Assembly: GCA_017415805.1 (NCBI GenBank)
Contig: JAFQEC010000029.1
Coordinates: 32,965-96,964, forward strand
Length of the DNA stretch: 64,000 nt
Direction: 5' to 3'
Source: Clostridia bacterium
GTDB taxonomy: Bacteria > Bacillota > Clostridia > Oscillospirales > CAG-272
The notes under the pieces: generated by a model
What the model was told of the DNA's origin: nothing
Databases searched by the model: none
What the model saw: only the letters and a program-made list of their open reading frames with translations
Program-made: the position numbers and the translations under genes
Part shown: positions 27,336-36,722 of the stretch, in pieces
Numbering within the stretch: the stretch's first letter is position 1
Layout: every line of letters begins with the position of its first letter

Positions 27336-27460
27336 AAGAGACCGCTGAAATTCCGCGCAATACCGCGTTGTTCCTCAAAAGCGGCTCGACGTAGGGAACT
27401 ACGCCTTCGCCTTGCTTTTTGCGGTACGTCTTGTCTTGCGCGTTTTTCGGCGGTCTTTCT
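27334..27460. repeat. 127-bp imperfect palindrome (MITE/REP-like)
   Basis: The ends are inverted repeats: GAAAGAGACCGCTGAAA on the left and, reversed and complemented, AGAAAGACCGCCGAAAA on the right. Inner parts pair as CGCGCAA/TTGCGCG, TACCGC/GCGGTA and CAAAAGCGG against CTTTTTGCGG-type segments. The exact centre is a perfect hairpin CGTAG-GGAA-CTACG at 27390-27403. The whole unit can fold into a single long hairpin. It lies directly behind the DUF2344 gene and before the RluA-CYTH gene. Confidence 0.7.
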
Positions 27461-27528
27461 GTCCGTGTCTTATAATCAGAAATAAAAAGTTTTATTAAAT
27501 GTCGGGAAATCTCGGGAAAGGAGCACGT

Positions 27529-28668
27529 ATGGATATTCTCTATCAAGATCGGGATCTCGTCGTGACCGTCAAGCCGCGCGGCGTGCTCGCACAGGCAGGC
27601 GAGGGCGAAAATATGCCCGCGTTGCTCGCACCCTCATGCGGAACGGTCTTTCCCGTGCATCGGCTGGATCGGGCTGTTGGCGGCGTGATGGTCTATGCCA
27701 AGACGCGCGCCGCGGCGGCCGCGCTGTCGGCCTCGGTTACCAAGGGCGAGCTGGAAAAGCAATATGTTGCCGTGGTCGCAGGTCTGCCCGAGCCCGCCGA
27801 GGGCGAGCTGCGCGATCTGCTCTACCACGACGCGCGGCAGAACAAGACCTTTGTGGTCGATCACGCGCGCAAGGGTGCAAAAGAGGCAATTTTGCGCTAT
27901 CGCGTGACACAGACCGTCCAAGAGGGTGACAACACACTCTCGCGTGTGGAGATCCGCTTGCTCACGGGTCGCTCACACCAGATCCGCGTGCAGTTCGGCT
28001 CGCGCGGCTGGCCACTCGTGGGCGACGGCAAGTACGGCAGCCGCATCAAGGCGCGCTACCTCGCGCTCTTTGCCGCATCGCTTGCTTTTTTGCATCCCAC
28101 AAGCGGCAAAATCTGCCGTTTTACGGCCGAAGTGCCCACCGACTATCCGTGGAGCGCCTTTGGTGCTCCGCACCTTGAGATCGAGCGAAAATACCTGATC
28201 GCGTATCCCGATGTCGCACAGCTGTGTGCGATCGAGGGCTGCCGCGTGCGGCACATGGTTCAAACCTATCTGACAGCGCCAAAGGGCGAAACGCGGCGCG
28301 TGCGCCGCATCGAGGAGCAGGGCAGCGTGTGCTATATCGAGACCGTGAAGCACCGCGTCAGTGCTCTCACCGCCATTGAGGACGAGCGCGCGCTGACCGC
28401 CGCCGATTACGAGCGTGCACTCGCCTTGGCAGACCCCGCCCGCCGCCCCATCGAAAAAACGCGTTATGCCTTTCCCTATGCAGGCCACACCGTAGAGGTG
28501 GACGTCTACCCCTTCTGGCAGGATCGCGCCATTGCCGAGGTCGAGCTCGCCGACGAGCGCGAGGCCGTCGTGCTGCCGCCGTTCTTGCGCGTGATCCGCG
28601 AGGTCACCGACGACGTGCGCTACAAAAACGTGCGCCTTGCGCGGGAAATACCCTTTGACGAAATATGA
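27529..28668 (+). CDS. RluA-type pseudouridine synthase fused to a CYTH domain
   Basis: A 379-residue two-domain protein. Residues 1-210 are an RluA-family pseudouridine synthase with the catalytic motif HRLDRAVGG (Asp about 47), later LLTGRSHQIRVQF and VGDGKYG. Residues 217-375 form a CYTH domain: EIERKYLI at the start, then QTYLTAPKGETRRVRRI, an EKTRY segment and VEVDVYPFWQDRAIAEVEL, the tunnel residues typical of triphosphate-binding CYTH proteins. This pairing in one protein is unusual. The start was set at 27529 behind AAAGGAGCACGT; the earlier ATG lacks a site. It is followed by a terminator. Confidence 0.82.
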   Translation: MDILYQDRDLVVTVKPRGVLAQAGEGENMPALLAPSCGTVFPVHRLDRAVGGVMVYAKTRAAAAALSASVTKGELEKQYVAVVAGLPEPAEGELRDLLYHDARQNKTFVVDHARKGAKEAILRYRVTQTVQEGDNTLSRVEIRLLTGRSHQIRVQFGSRGWPLVGDGKYGSRIKARYLALFAASLAFLHPTSGKICRFTAEVPTDYPWSAFGAPHLEIERKYLIAYPDVAQLCAIEGCRVRHMVQTYLTAPKGETRRVRRIEEQGSVCYIETVKHRVSALTAIEDERALTAADYERALALADPARRPIEKTRYAFPYAGHTVEVDVYPFWQDRAIAEVELADEREAVVLPPFLRVIREVTDDVRYKNVRLAREIPFDEI

Positions 28669-28670
28669 GA

Positions 28671-28711
28671 GAAGTGCGCGGAAGCAGGACTTTCGCGCAC
28701 TTCCTTTTTTT
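28671..28711 (+). terminator. Terminator after the RluA-CYTH gene
   Basis: GAAGTGCGCG pairs perfectly with CGCGCACTTC, followed by CTTTTTTT. Confidence 0.85.
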
Positions 28712-28733
28712 CTCGACAGGGATGTCGACGGCG

Positions 28734-28833
28734 GTCGGAACACTTGCTTCCGACAGGCCTCGACCCTTCCGAAAGCAGAAAAATATCCAAAATCGGAAAG
28801 AAATTTGCGAAAAGGGCTTTACAAAATCGGAAA
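28734..28833 (+). promoter_or_regulatory. Cluster of five TCGGAA half-sites before the S24 repressor
   Basis: TCGGAA or its complement TTCCGA occurs at 28735, 28748, 28767, 28793 and 28827. The first two form an inverted repeat, GTCGGAA-7-TTCCGAC. The last two lie in a 12-base direct repeat CAAAATCGGAAA (28788 and 28822), the second being inside the promoter spacer. This arrangement suggests an operator for autorepression. Confidence 0.5.
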
Positions 28834-28846
28834 AGTGTGCTAAAAT
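28818..28846 (+). promoter_or_regulatory. Promoter of the S24 repressor gene
   Basis: TTTACA (28818-28823) and TAAAAT (28841-28846) with a 17-base spacer that contains a TCGGAA site. Confidence 0.72.
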
Positions 28847-28878
28847 AATGCCAAAGACGGAAAAACGGAGGTGCGGAT

Positions 28879-29679
28879 ATGGATTATATCAAGCGCATCA
28901 AGCAGATAAAGGCCGAGCGAAAAATGACCAACGACGAGCTCTCGGAGGCTACGGGTATCCCGAACGGAACACTGGCCAAGATCCTTGCGGGCATCAGCGA
29001 GTCGCCCAAGCTGTGCAACTTCGTTGCCATTTGTGAGGCGTTGCATTGCTCGCTGGATTACGTGATGTACGGCATTGAGGAGAATACCAATAATTTTACC
29101 TTGGCCGAGGACGAGGCGGTGCTGGTCGAGCGCTACCGTGCGCTGGATGTACGCGGCCGCGCCACGGTGGACGCGATCCTGGAGCACGAGAGCGCACGCA
29201 ACGGGGAAAGGGCAGAAAAGCCCGCCGCCCCAAAGGCGCGTGTGCTGCCCGTGGAATCTTTGCAAAGCAAGCTGGCCGATGCTTACGCCAACAGCGATAA
29301 CGGCATCCGCCGCCGCATGCTCCCCCTTTACGATCTGCCTGTTTCGGCGGGCGTGGGCGTGATGCTGGACGGGGATAGCACCGACGAGATCGCGGTGCGC
29401 GACAATACACGCACGCGTGAGGCGGATTTCGCCCTGCGCATCAGCGGCAATTCGATGGAGCCCCGCTACCACGACGGCGACATTCTGCTCGTGCAGAACA
29501 CCGACACGCTGGAGTTCGGGGAGCTCGGCATCTTCATTCTCGACGGAAACGGCTTTTTCAAGGTGTTTGGCGGCGACCGACTGTATTCCATCAACGAGGA
29601 ATACGGCGACATCCTGCTCAAGGATTTTGAGGACGTGCGCATCGCGGGCCGCGTGATCGGTAAGCTGCGCAGACGGTGA
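28879..29679 (+). CDS. LexA/cI-like repressor with HTH and S24 protease domains
   Basis: A 266-residue regulator. The N-terminal Xre-type helix-turn-helix (KMTNDELSEATGIPNGTLAKILAG) is followed by a linker of about 90 residues and a C-terminal S24 self-cleavage domain. The catalytic serine is in GNSMEP (S192) and the lysine in GFFKVF (K228), 36 residues apart as in LexA. Unlike LexA, the DNA-binding part is of the Xre/cI type. A candidate cleavage or dimer region includes PVSAGVGV. It is expected to be a DNA-damage- or stress-inducible repressor. It is convergent with addA, sharing a terminator. Confidence 0.88.
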   Translation: MDYIKRIKQIKAERKMTNDELSEATGIPNGTLAKILAGISESPKLCNFVAICEALHCSLDYVMYGIEENTNNFTLAEDEAVLVERYRALDVRGRATVDAILEHESARNGERAEKPAAPKARVLPVESLQSKLADAYANSDNGIRRRMLPLYDLPVSAGVGVMLDGDSTDEIAVRDNTRTREADFALRISGNSMEPRYHDGDILLVQNTDTLEFGELGIFILDGNGFFKVFGGDRLYSINEEYGDILLKDFEDVRIAGRVIGKLRRR

Positions 29680-29685
29680 ATTACA

Positions 29686-29726
29686 TAAAAAACAGACGCA
29701 ACACAGTGTGTTGCGTCTGTTTTTTT
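29686..29726. terminator. Bidirectional terminator between the S24 repressor gene and addA
   Basis: CAGACGCAACAC pairs with GTGTTGCGTCTG over a three-base loop, with an A-run on one side and a T-run of seven on the other. Confidence 0.88.
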
Positions 29727-29740
29727 GCCTCAAAGCCCGA

Positions 29741-32700
29741 TCAGCACCCGTGCAGCTTGCCGATCTCGGGCAGAGTGATATCCAGCGCCGCACCCAGCGG
29801 CAGAGAATAGATCTGCACGCGGTCGGGTGCGCGGCCGCAGAGCTCACGCAGTGCCAGCGCATAGTAGGCAAGCTGCTCGCCGTGGCGTGCGCCCAGCGTT
29901 TTTGCCGCCAGTGCAGGGTCGGCCAGCTCCGCGGGCGTGAGGCGGTCGGTCTTGTAATCCGCCAAGACCAGCGTTCCTTTTGCATCGGTGTAAAAGAGGT
30001 CGATCACGCCCTGCACGGCAAGCCGCTCGCCGTCCAGCTCTCTTGCAAAATCGGCGTTCGCGGTAAAGAGCGCGGCAGGCAGAAAAATGTGAAAGCGGGT
30101 CTCTCGGTGCAGCTCGGTCGCGCCTGCGAGCGAGCGATAGAAGTCACTTTCAAAAAAACGCTCCAGCTCGTTCATGCGTACCGCTTCACGCGCCGTTTCG
30201 GGCAGAAAGCCCGCCTCGATCAAGCGCTCCAGCTCATTCTTTGCGCTTTTGGCCGCCCTTGTGAAATCACAGAACTGCAAAAATTCGTGCGTGGCGGTGC
30301 CGCGGCTTGCGGCATCGGGGGTGCTTGCCACCGAGAAGGGTAGGCGCGAAAAGCGTTCCAGCAGTGCATCGTCATCGGGTGCACGCTGATCGGCGGGCGA
30401 GGGCGCACCGTCGCTGTCAAATACGTCCAGCACCTCGGGTGTGAGGCGCGAGACCGAGAGCTTGGCGGGCAGGCGCGTGAGGTGCGCGTGCGGATAGGTG
30501 AAGGAAAAGCGCTCGCGCAAGTGCTTGATCGCGGCAGGCTCCGCGCTGTCCTCGTGCGGTATTGGCTTGGCTGTGTCAACGCAGTCCGCGTTGCGGCATA
30601 GCTCCTCGCGCGTAGGGAGCTCGGATTCCAAGAAAACCGATTGCTCCAGAAATGTGCTTGTATCCCGAAGTGCAAGCGCGGTGAGGATCCAATCCAGATA
30701 GCACCGCCCCTTGGGAAAGAGCGTGTGCGCAGGGAAAAGCGCGTCGGCAAGCGCGCGTTGCTTAGCGTTCTCCCTTGGGCCCTCTGCACCGAAGGTGGGG
30801 CGTGCGGTGACGTAAAGCTGCTCACGCGCACGGGTCATGCCCACGTAGAGCACGCGCATCTCCTGCTCAAGATTTCGGCGCGCGAGCTCCATGGAAAGTG
30901 TGGCACGCCAGAAGGTCTGAGCACGCGAAAAGGGCCCTGCGTTGGGCAGCATGAGCGCACAGCCGATGCTCTCATCGGTGAGGAAGGGGGGATCCGCATC
31001 CTCGGTGTTAAAGGGAGAGGCTGCATTTGCCACAAAGCAAACGGGGAATTCCAGCCCCTTGGAATGGTGAACGGTGATCAGCGATACGGCATCCTTGCGA
31101 TCGGGGCCGTCACCCGAGCCACTGCCGTTTTGCATCACGCTCTCCATCGAGCGCAGGAATGCGTAAAGCCCCTTGTAGCCACTGCCCTCAAAGCAACGCG
31201 CGTATTCGTACAGGCGGTCGAGCGCTCCGCGATCGTGTGTGCTCTTTTTTTGCGCGAGCATGGCCAGTGCGGCGGTCTCGCGATAGAGCGCGCGCAGCAG
31301 GCGATCCACGGGTAACTTCTCGGCAAGCTCACGGTAACGCCGCAAACGGGCGAGAAAATCGGCACAGCGCGCCGTGAGTGCGCGATCCGCAAGGCGGCCT
31401 GTTTGCACGGCCTCGGTCATCGTTTCGTAAAGCGAGAGTGCGCGATCCGCGCCGTTGCGCAGCCTCACCAGATCCTCCAGCGTGAAGCCGAAGAAGGGCG
31501 AACGGAGCGTGGCCGCAAGGTGAATGTCGTGCATCGGGTTGTCGATGGTACAAAGCAGGCTATACATACACAGCACCTCGGGGTGCTCAAACAGGCCGCC
31601 ACTCGCACGCAGACCCGTGGGGATATGCATCGCATCCAAAAGCTGATGCAAGCGCGTGAGAAACGCGGTGTTGCGTGCAAGCACGGCAATGTCGCCTGCT
31701 GTGATGCGCGAGCCGTCGCTTTTGCGTCCCTCGGCCAGAAGCCGCTGGATCTCGCACGCGATCCACCGCATCTCGCCGTTTGGCTCGTTGCGGCGCAGCA
31801 GCCGATAGCGCTGCTCCTCCTCGGGGGAGTCAAAAGTGGGCTTTTTCTGCGGCTCGATCAGCACCAGTCGGCATTTTGGCGAGGGGATCTCGGGCTCGTT
31901 CTTGGAGAACACAAGGTCATCCTCGTCGGCGCAGTAGCCCAGACTTTCCCGACAGCGCTCGAACAAAAAGCCCGAAACGGTATTGGAAAAGTCGATCACG
32001 GGCCTGTCGCAGCGGAAGCAGTTGGACATCTGCACCGAGGCCTCGGGGGCGTCGGATTCCCTTGCGCTGTCCAGCGGCGAGAACGCGCGGCGGTAATCGG
32101 CAAAGATCGCAGGGCGCGCCCCGCGAAAGCTGTAAATGCTTTGCTTGATATCACCCACCATGAAGCGGTTGCGTTCGGTGGCGATCGCGCGGAAGGTGGC
32201 ATCCTGCATCGCGTTTACGTCCTGGTATTCGTCAATGTAAATGGCGTCAAAGGAGCCCGAAAGCTCACGAGCGAGGGCCGTGGGAGAGCCGTCCTTTTCT
32301 ACCAGAAGCAGATAGGCGGCGCGCGCCACGTCCGAGAATTCCGCGATCTCGCGGCGCAGCTTCTCGGCGCGGTAAGCGCGGTCGAAGTGCGTGAGCGTCG
32401 CGTGGAGCAGCTCCAGCAGCACGGCAGACTCGGCGGCACTTTGCGCGGTCTCCTCGGGGGAGAAGGCGGCAAAGCGCGCCGCCTGCGTGCCCCACCCCTT
32501 GCGGAATTCGTCCGCCAGCTCCCAGAGTGCACAAAAGTCGGGTGGCTCGGTGGGCTTTGCGCCGCCCCCGACGCGCTGCGTGAAGGGACGGTTCAAGAGT
32601 GCGTGGATGTCGGCATAGCTGCCGTGATCGATCACGCCGAGCAGCTCGGTGAAATATTCGTTGCACTCCAAAACCACCGCGCCCAGCTTTTTCTTGACCT

Positions 32701-33424
32701 TTTCGTTTTGCAGTGCAAGTCCCTTGGCCATGCGTGCAAAGAGCGTGTGCCCCTCGCTTGCCAGCGCGGTCAGCTCCCGCAAAAATACGCGCCCGTAGGG
32801 GGTGGAAAGCGGATCGTACGCGCCGTTTTCGATCTCCCGAGCCGAGCGTGAAATGACCGAGAGCCCCTCGGTGTAGGTCGAGAGCTTGCGGTAGATCTCC
32901 AGCAGGGCCTCGGTAAAGGGCTCCTCGGAGCGCAGCGTGCCGAAAATATCGGCCAAGCGGTGAAAATCGGGGTGCGCGGCGTACATGCAGTCCAGCGTTG
33001 CTCTCATCAGCTCGGCCTGCAAGGGCAGAAGCTCCGCGTCGTCCGCCATACGGAACGATGCGGGGAGCTCGGTCGCCTCAAAATGTGCCTTTACAAGGTC
33101 GAGATAAAAGGAGTCGATGGTCGAGATGGCGGCGCCGCCCAGCAGCATCAGCTGATGTGCCAGATGGCGGTTGCTCGGTTGGAGTGCAAGTGCCTCGGTG
33201 AGGGCCTTGGAGATGCGCGCGCGCAGCTCACCTGCGGCGGCACGCGTGAAGGTCACGACCAGAATACGCGAGATGTCGGCAGGGTGCTCGGGGTCGGTGA
33301 GGGACTGGATGATGCGCTCGGTGAGCACGGCGGTCTTGCCCGAGCCTGCCGCGGCGGAAACCAGTAGCGTGCGGTTGCGTTCGTTGATGGCGGCGCGTTG
33401 CGCCTCGGTCCAATTGCGTGCCAT
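29741..33424 (-). CDS. addA: ATP-dependent helicase/nuclease subunit A
   Basis: A 1227-residue AddA, the helicase and nuclease subunit that processes double-strand breaks with AddB for recombination. The UvrD-like helicase has WTEAQRAAI and the Walker A VSAAAGSGKTAVL at the N-terminus, motif II YIDEYQDVN, and motif IV-VI elements such as VHHSKGLEFP and VGMTRAREQLYV. The C-terminal RecB-type nuclease shows GVIDLFY and VLADYKTD. The start behind TAAGGAGGAAGCC is clear. It follows addB by 10 bp in the queG-like-addB-addA operon. Confidence 0.95.
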   Translation of the reverse strand: MARNWTEAQRAAINERNRTLLVSAAAGSGKTAVLTERIIQSLTDPEHPADISRILVVTFTRAAAGELRARISKALTEALALQPSNRHLAHQLMLLGGAAISTIDSFYLDLVKAHFEATELPASFRMADDAELLPLQAELMRATLDCMYAAHPDFHRLADIFGTLRSEEPFTEALLEIYRKLSTYTEGLSVISRSAREIENGAYDPLSTPYGRVFLRELTALASEGHTLFARMAKGLALQNEKVKKKLGAVVLECNEYFTELLGVIDHGSYADIHALLNRPFTQRVGGGAKPTEPPDFCALWELADEFRKGWGTQAARFAAFSPEETAQSAAESAVLLELLHATLTHFDRAYRAEKLRREIAEFSDVARAAYLLLVEKDGSPTALARELSGSFDAIYIDEYQDVNAMQDATFRAIATERNRFMVGDIKQSIYSFRGARPAIFADYRRAFSPLDSARESDAPEASVQMSNCFRCDRPVIDFSNTVSGFLFERCRESLGYCADEDDLVFSKNEPEIPSPKCRLVLIEPQKKPTFDSPEEEQRYRLLRRNEPNGEMRWIACEIQRLLAEGRKSDGSRITAGDIAVLARNTAFLTRLHQLLDAMHIPTGLRASGGLFEHPEVLCMYSLLCTIDNPMHDIHLAATLRSPFFGFTLEDLVRLRNGADRALSLYETMTEAVQTGRLADRALTARCADFLARLRRYRELAEKLPVDRLLRALYRETAALAMLAQKKSTHDRGALDRLYEYARCFEGSGYKGLYAFLRSMESVMQNGSGSGDGPDRKDAVSLITVHHSKGLEFPVCFVANAASPFNTEDADPPFLTDESIGCALMLPNAGPFSRAQTFWRATLSMELARRNLEQEMRVLYVGMTRAREQLYVTARPTFGAEGPRENAKQRALADALFPAHTLFPKGRCYLDWILTALALRDTSTFLEQSVFLESELPTREELCRNADCVDTAKPIPHEDSAEPAAIKHLRERFSFTYPHAHLTRLPAKLSVSRLTPEVLDVFDSDGAPSPADQRAPDDDALLERFSRLPFSVASTPDAASRGTATHEFLQFCDFTRAAKSAKNELERLIEAGFLPETAREAVRMNELERFFESDFYRSLAGATELHRETRFHIFLPAALFTANADFARELDGERLAVQGVIDLFYTDAKGTLVLADYKTDRLTPAELADPALAAKTLGARHGEQLAYYALALRELCGRAPDRVQIYSLPLGAALDITLPEIGKLHGC

Positions 33425-33434
33425 GGCTTCCTCC

Positions 33435-36400
33435 TTAATTTTTGGATTTTTGGGCGGCGCGGCAGACCGCGCCGAATGCACAGTAGTCACAGGGCATAAT
33501 GCCGTCGCGCGGACGCGGCGTGGCCGAGGCGCTTCCTTGCTTCATGCGGTCGGTCAGGTGCACGATCGCCTCTTGCATTTGCGCGAACAGCTCGTCAAAT
33601 TGCTCGTTTGAGAGCCGCGTCTGCGCCTTGGAGCGCCCGCCCCCCACAACATCGGGATCTCCCGATCGCGACAGCGCCTCCAGCACGGCGGGGTCGTCCA
33701 GCACCACGCCCTCGCGCACAAGACGCTGTGTGGCGTCGGCAAGAGCCGCCGCCTCGTCCTTGCGTGCGGGAGTGGTCTCGGTCTTGATCGCGGTGGAAAG
33801 GTAGGTCACCCCCGCAGGCAACAGTCGTGCATCGGGGGAGAGCCCCAGTGATTCGGTGAGCGCGCGGTGCGTTTTTGCACACAGCGCGTACAGATACAGC
33901 GGCATCTGCATGCCAAAGCCGCGACGGATCTCCTCCATGTCAAATTTCTTCGAGCCTGTTTTGTAGTCGGCTACGCGCAGGTAAGCGGTCTGCGCATCCT
34001 TGCGCCAGACGTCCACGCGGTCGATCTTGCCCGAGAGCGAGACGCGCTGTCCGCCCTCGCCCACCACGTCCGCACCCGTTTGCCCAAGGCGTTTGAGGTC
34101 AAATTCCAAAAACGCGGGCGTAAAGCGGCTGTCGGCAAGCTCGGTGAGAAGACCCGATACCACAAGCTCCGCCAGCTTTTCCAAGCGTGCAAAGAGCGCC
34201 TCGGTGCGGGGACTCGGCTCGTTGCCTGCGGCGATCAGATCACGGCGGTAGTCGTCGCAGCTCGCCTGTACCAGCCGCGCAATGCTCGCGTGATCCTTGG
34301 CGTCGGGCGGTGTCTGCATGCCCTGCACAGCCTGCACCGTGTGCTCGAGCACGTAGTGCAAAAACGTGCCCGTGTCGGCATAGCGCGGCGTGTCGCTTGC
34401 CTCCTCACGCAGGTGCAAAATGCGGCTGCAATAGTAGGCAAATTCGCAGGATGCGTAGCTTTCCAGCTGCGTGGGGCTGAACCGTCGCTCGCCAAAGAGC
34501 GCATCGGCGGTCTCGCGTGAAACGGCCGATGTCTCAGCATCTGTGCCTTTTGCCGCACGCAGGCTAAGGGCAGCCTCACCAAGTCCGTATTGCTCCAGCA
34601 GTGCCAAGGCATGCGGCTGCAGGTCGGGCGAGAGTGCCGGGTAGCAGTCCAGGAGCGCATCGGGCGACCAGACGCGCTCGAGTGGATCGCTCGCGTCGGT
34701 GAAAAACTCCTTTTTTTGAGGAAAGAGCGCACGCATGCGCTCCACAGCAAGCGAGGGCTCGTTGGCGCGCCCATCCGTGGCGGTCTTGGAATAGGAGAGC
34801 CACAGCGTCTCGCGCGGTGCGGCCAGCGCACGGCATACGTAGAACAGCTCGTCCGAGGCGGCGGTCGCGCGGTCGGCCGCAAGCTCGATGCCGAGCTCGG
34901 CCAGGCGCAGCTTGTCGGCAGAGGTGAGCAGGCCCTCGTCGGTCACGGTGCGCGGGAACTCGCCCGCATTCAAGCCCAGCACCAGCATATGGCGCACGCG
35001 ATCGGTGCGCAGCATCGAGGCCGAGCCGACCGTGACCTCGTCGGCCGCGGTGGGAATGGTTCCGATGTCCACGGTCGAGAATACGAGCGTGAGTGCATCG
35101 GCAAATTCGCGTACCGAGATGGGCGTATTGCCCAGCGTGTCGGAAATGGTATTCAGCGCATCAAGCACCGTGCCGTACAGGCGTGAGAGCTCCTCGGCCT
35201 CGCGACGCTCGCCGTGTGCCAGACGCGCCGCAGCCTGTGTGCGCAGCTGTGCGGAAATATCCAGTGATTGCAACAGATCGGCCAGCGCATGTGCGCGTGC
35301 GGCGGCACTTTCGGCCTCGTCCAATGCGCGGTGGAAGGAAAGCAGAGGAGGAGCAAAGAGAGAGCGCGCGCGATTCGCACCCTCTAAGATGCGTTCACCC
35401 CGTGCCGAGCGCACGGTGGTGTAGCCGTCGGGATTTTGGGTAAAGGGCTCGGAATAGGCGCGTGCACCGCGCGGATGGCGTGCCGAGAGATAGGTCTCCA
35501 GCAGGTTGATATCGTCGGCGCAAACGCCCGAAAGCCCCGTTTTGAGGTAGCCCAGCACATCCTCCTCGCGCCAGCCGTAGGCATGGATGCGCAGTGCTTG
35601 CAGGATCAACTTGATCAGCGGACGCACCGTGATATCGGTCTTTTCCGAGAGGAAGCAGGGGATGCCCTCCTTTTCAAAAACGGCATCCAGAATACCGATC
35701 CATGCGTCGGCATCGCGCACCGTCACCGCAATATCGCGGTAGCGACTGCCCGCGCGCACCAGGCGCTGGATCTCGGCCGCGGCGGCCTCTGCCTCGGCAA
35801 GAGGGGTGGGGGCGACATGCAGGGACAGCGCATCCGAGTCGCACAGCGAAAGGGGCGCGGGCTCGGCGTTCATGTCAAAAATATGGCGCGCGAGATACGC
35901 GGGTGCGGTGGTGGCAGGGGGTACGGGCTCCTCGTCGAAAAAGACGCGCCGTCCCTCCTCGCGTGCAAGGCGCGCAAGGCGCGTGTGCGCGGCGGTAACA
36001 GAGGCCAGATGAATGCCCTCGTCTCTGTGTGAAAGAAGCGGAAAGGCCACGGTTACGGTGAGCGCGTGGCGAAGCAGCGCACGTAGTATAGTCAACTCCT
36101 GCGCGGTGAAATCGGTAAAGGAATCCACGTACACCGCGGTGTCACCCACCACGGCCTTGCCCTGTCCCAGCAACAGCTCGCCTGCACGCGTAAGGTCGTC
36201 CTCGGGGCGCGTGTGATCTGCGGCGGCACGCTCAAAGGCAGAGAGCACAAGGCCGAGATCGGTGAGCTTATCGGCAAGGGGCTCACCCGGCTTCATGCTG
36301 TCCGCGGCGCGCAGCAGATCGTCCGCACGCACGCAATAGGCCTTGCACTGTGCCTCGGTGGCCAGAAAATGACGGCAAAGGCGCGTGTCAGCCGCCGTGC

Positions 36401-36722
36401 TGCCGTAGCAGCGAAGCGCGGGAGAGAGCTCGCGCAGCGTGCGCCACATGAGCAGTGCGGCGGTCGCAGGGGTGGCATAGCGGTGCGACAGTCCTCCCAG
36501 CGTGCGGAAGGTGCGGTTGGCAAGGCGTGTGAAGTTGAGCACCTCGAACGAGAGCTGTGCCGCGGCAGGGAGCACCTCCAGCATCCGTCGCTCCACGCTC
36601 ACGGTCTCCTGCTCGGGTACGAGCAAAATGGCGCGCTTGCCCGCCGCCAGATCGGCACGAATGCTTGATTCGATCACGGAACGGGTGCGGTCCGAGCCCG
36701 AACGGTAGAGAAAACGGATCAT
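33435..36722 (-). CDS. addB: ATP-dependent nuclease subunit B
   Basis: A 1095-residue AddB with a degenerate N-terminal helicase-like domain (a LLVPEQETVSVERRMLE segment near residue 35) and a C-terminal nuclease domain of the PD-(D/E)XK kind (VSLSGKIDRVDVW, then VADYKTG). The Fe-S cluster cysteines are visible: one in YASCEFAYYC and the terminal CDYCAFGAVC. In AddAB this subunit recognises Chi. It overlaps the queG-like gene by 4 bp and precedes addA. Confidence 0.94.
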   Translation of the reverse strand: MIRFLYRSGSDRTRSVIESSIRADLAAGKRAILLVPEQETVSVERRMLEVLPAAAQLSFEVLNFTRLANRTFRTLGGLSHRYATPATAALLMWRTLRELSPALRCYGSTAADTRLCRHFLATEAQCKAYCVRADDLLRAADSMKPGEPLADKLTDLGLVLSAFERAAADHTRPEDDLTRAGELLLGQGKAVVGDTAVYVDSFTDFTAQELTILRALLRHALTVTVAFPLLSHRDEGIHLASVTAAHTRLARLAREEGRRVFFDEEPVPPATTAPAYLARHIFDMNAEPAPLSLCDSDALSLHVAPTPLAEAEAAAAEIQRLVRAGSRYRDIAVTVRDADAWIGILDAVFEKEGIPCFLSEKTDITVRPLIKLILQALRIHAYGWREEDVLGYLKTGLSGVCADDINLLETYLSARHPRGARAYSEPFTQNPDGYTTVRSARGERILEGANRARSLFAPPLLSFHRALDEAESAAARAHALADLLQSLDISAQLRTQAAARLAHGERREAEELSRLYGTVLDALNTISDTLGNTPISVREFADALTLVFSTVDIGTIPTAADEVTVGSASMLRTDRVRHMLVLGLNAGEFPRTVTDEGLLTSADKLRLAELGIELAADRATAASDELFYVCRALAAPRETLWLSYSKTATDGRANEPSLAVERMRALFPQKKEFFTDASDPLERVWSPDALLDCYPALSPDLQPHALALLEQYGLGEAALSLRAAKGTDAETSAVSRETADALFGERRFSPTQLESYASCEFAYYCSRILHLREEASDTPRYADTGTFLHYVLEHTVQAVQGMQTPPDAKDHASIARLVQASCDDYRRDLIAAGNEPSPRTEALFARLEKLAELVVSGLLTELADSRFTPAFLEFDLKRLGQTGADVVGEGGQRVSLSGKIDRVDVWRKDAQTAYLRVADYKTGSKKFDMEEIRRGFGMQMPLYLYALCAKTHRALTESLGLSPDARLLPAGVTYLSTAIKTETTPARKDEAAALADATQRLVREGVVLDDPAVLEALSRSGDPDVVGGGRSKAQTRLSNEQFDELFAQMQEAIVHLTDRMKQGSASATPRPRDGIMPCDYCAFGAVCRAAQKSKN

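Noticed and set aside
31403..32851. A 482-codon forward frame inside addA
   Set aside because: Opposite to the helicase motifs of AddA; no support.
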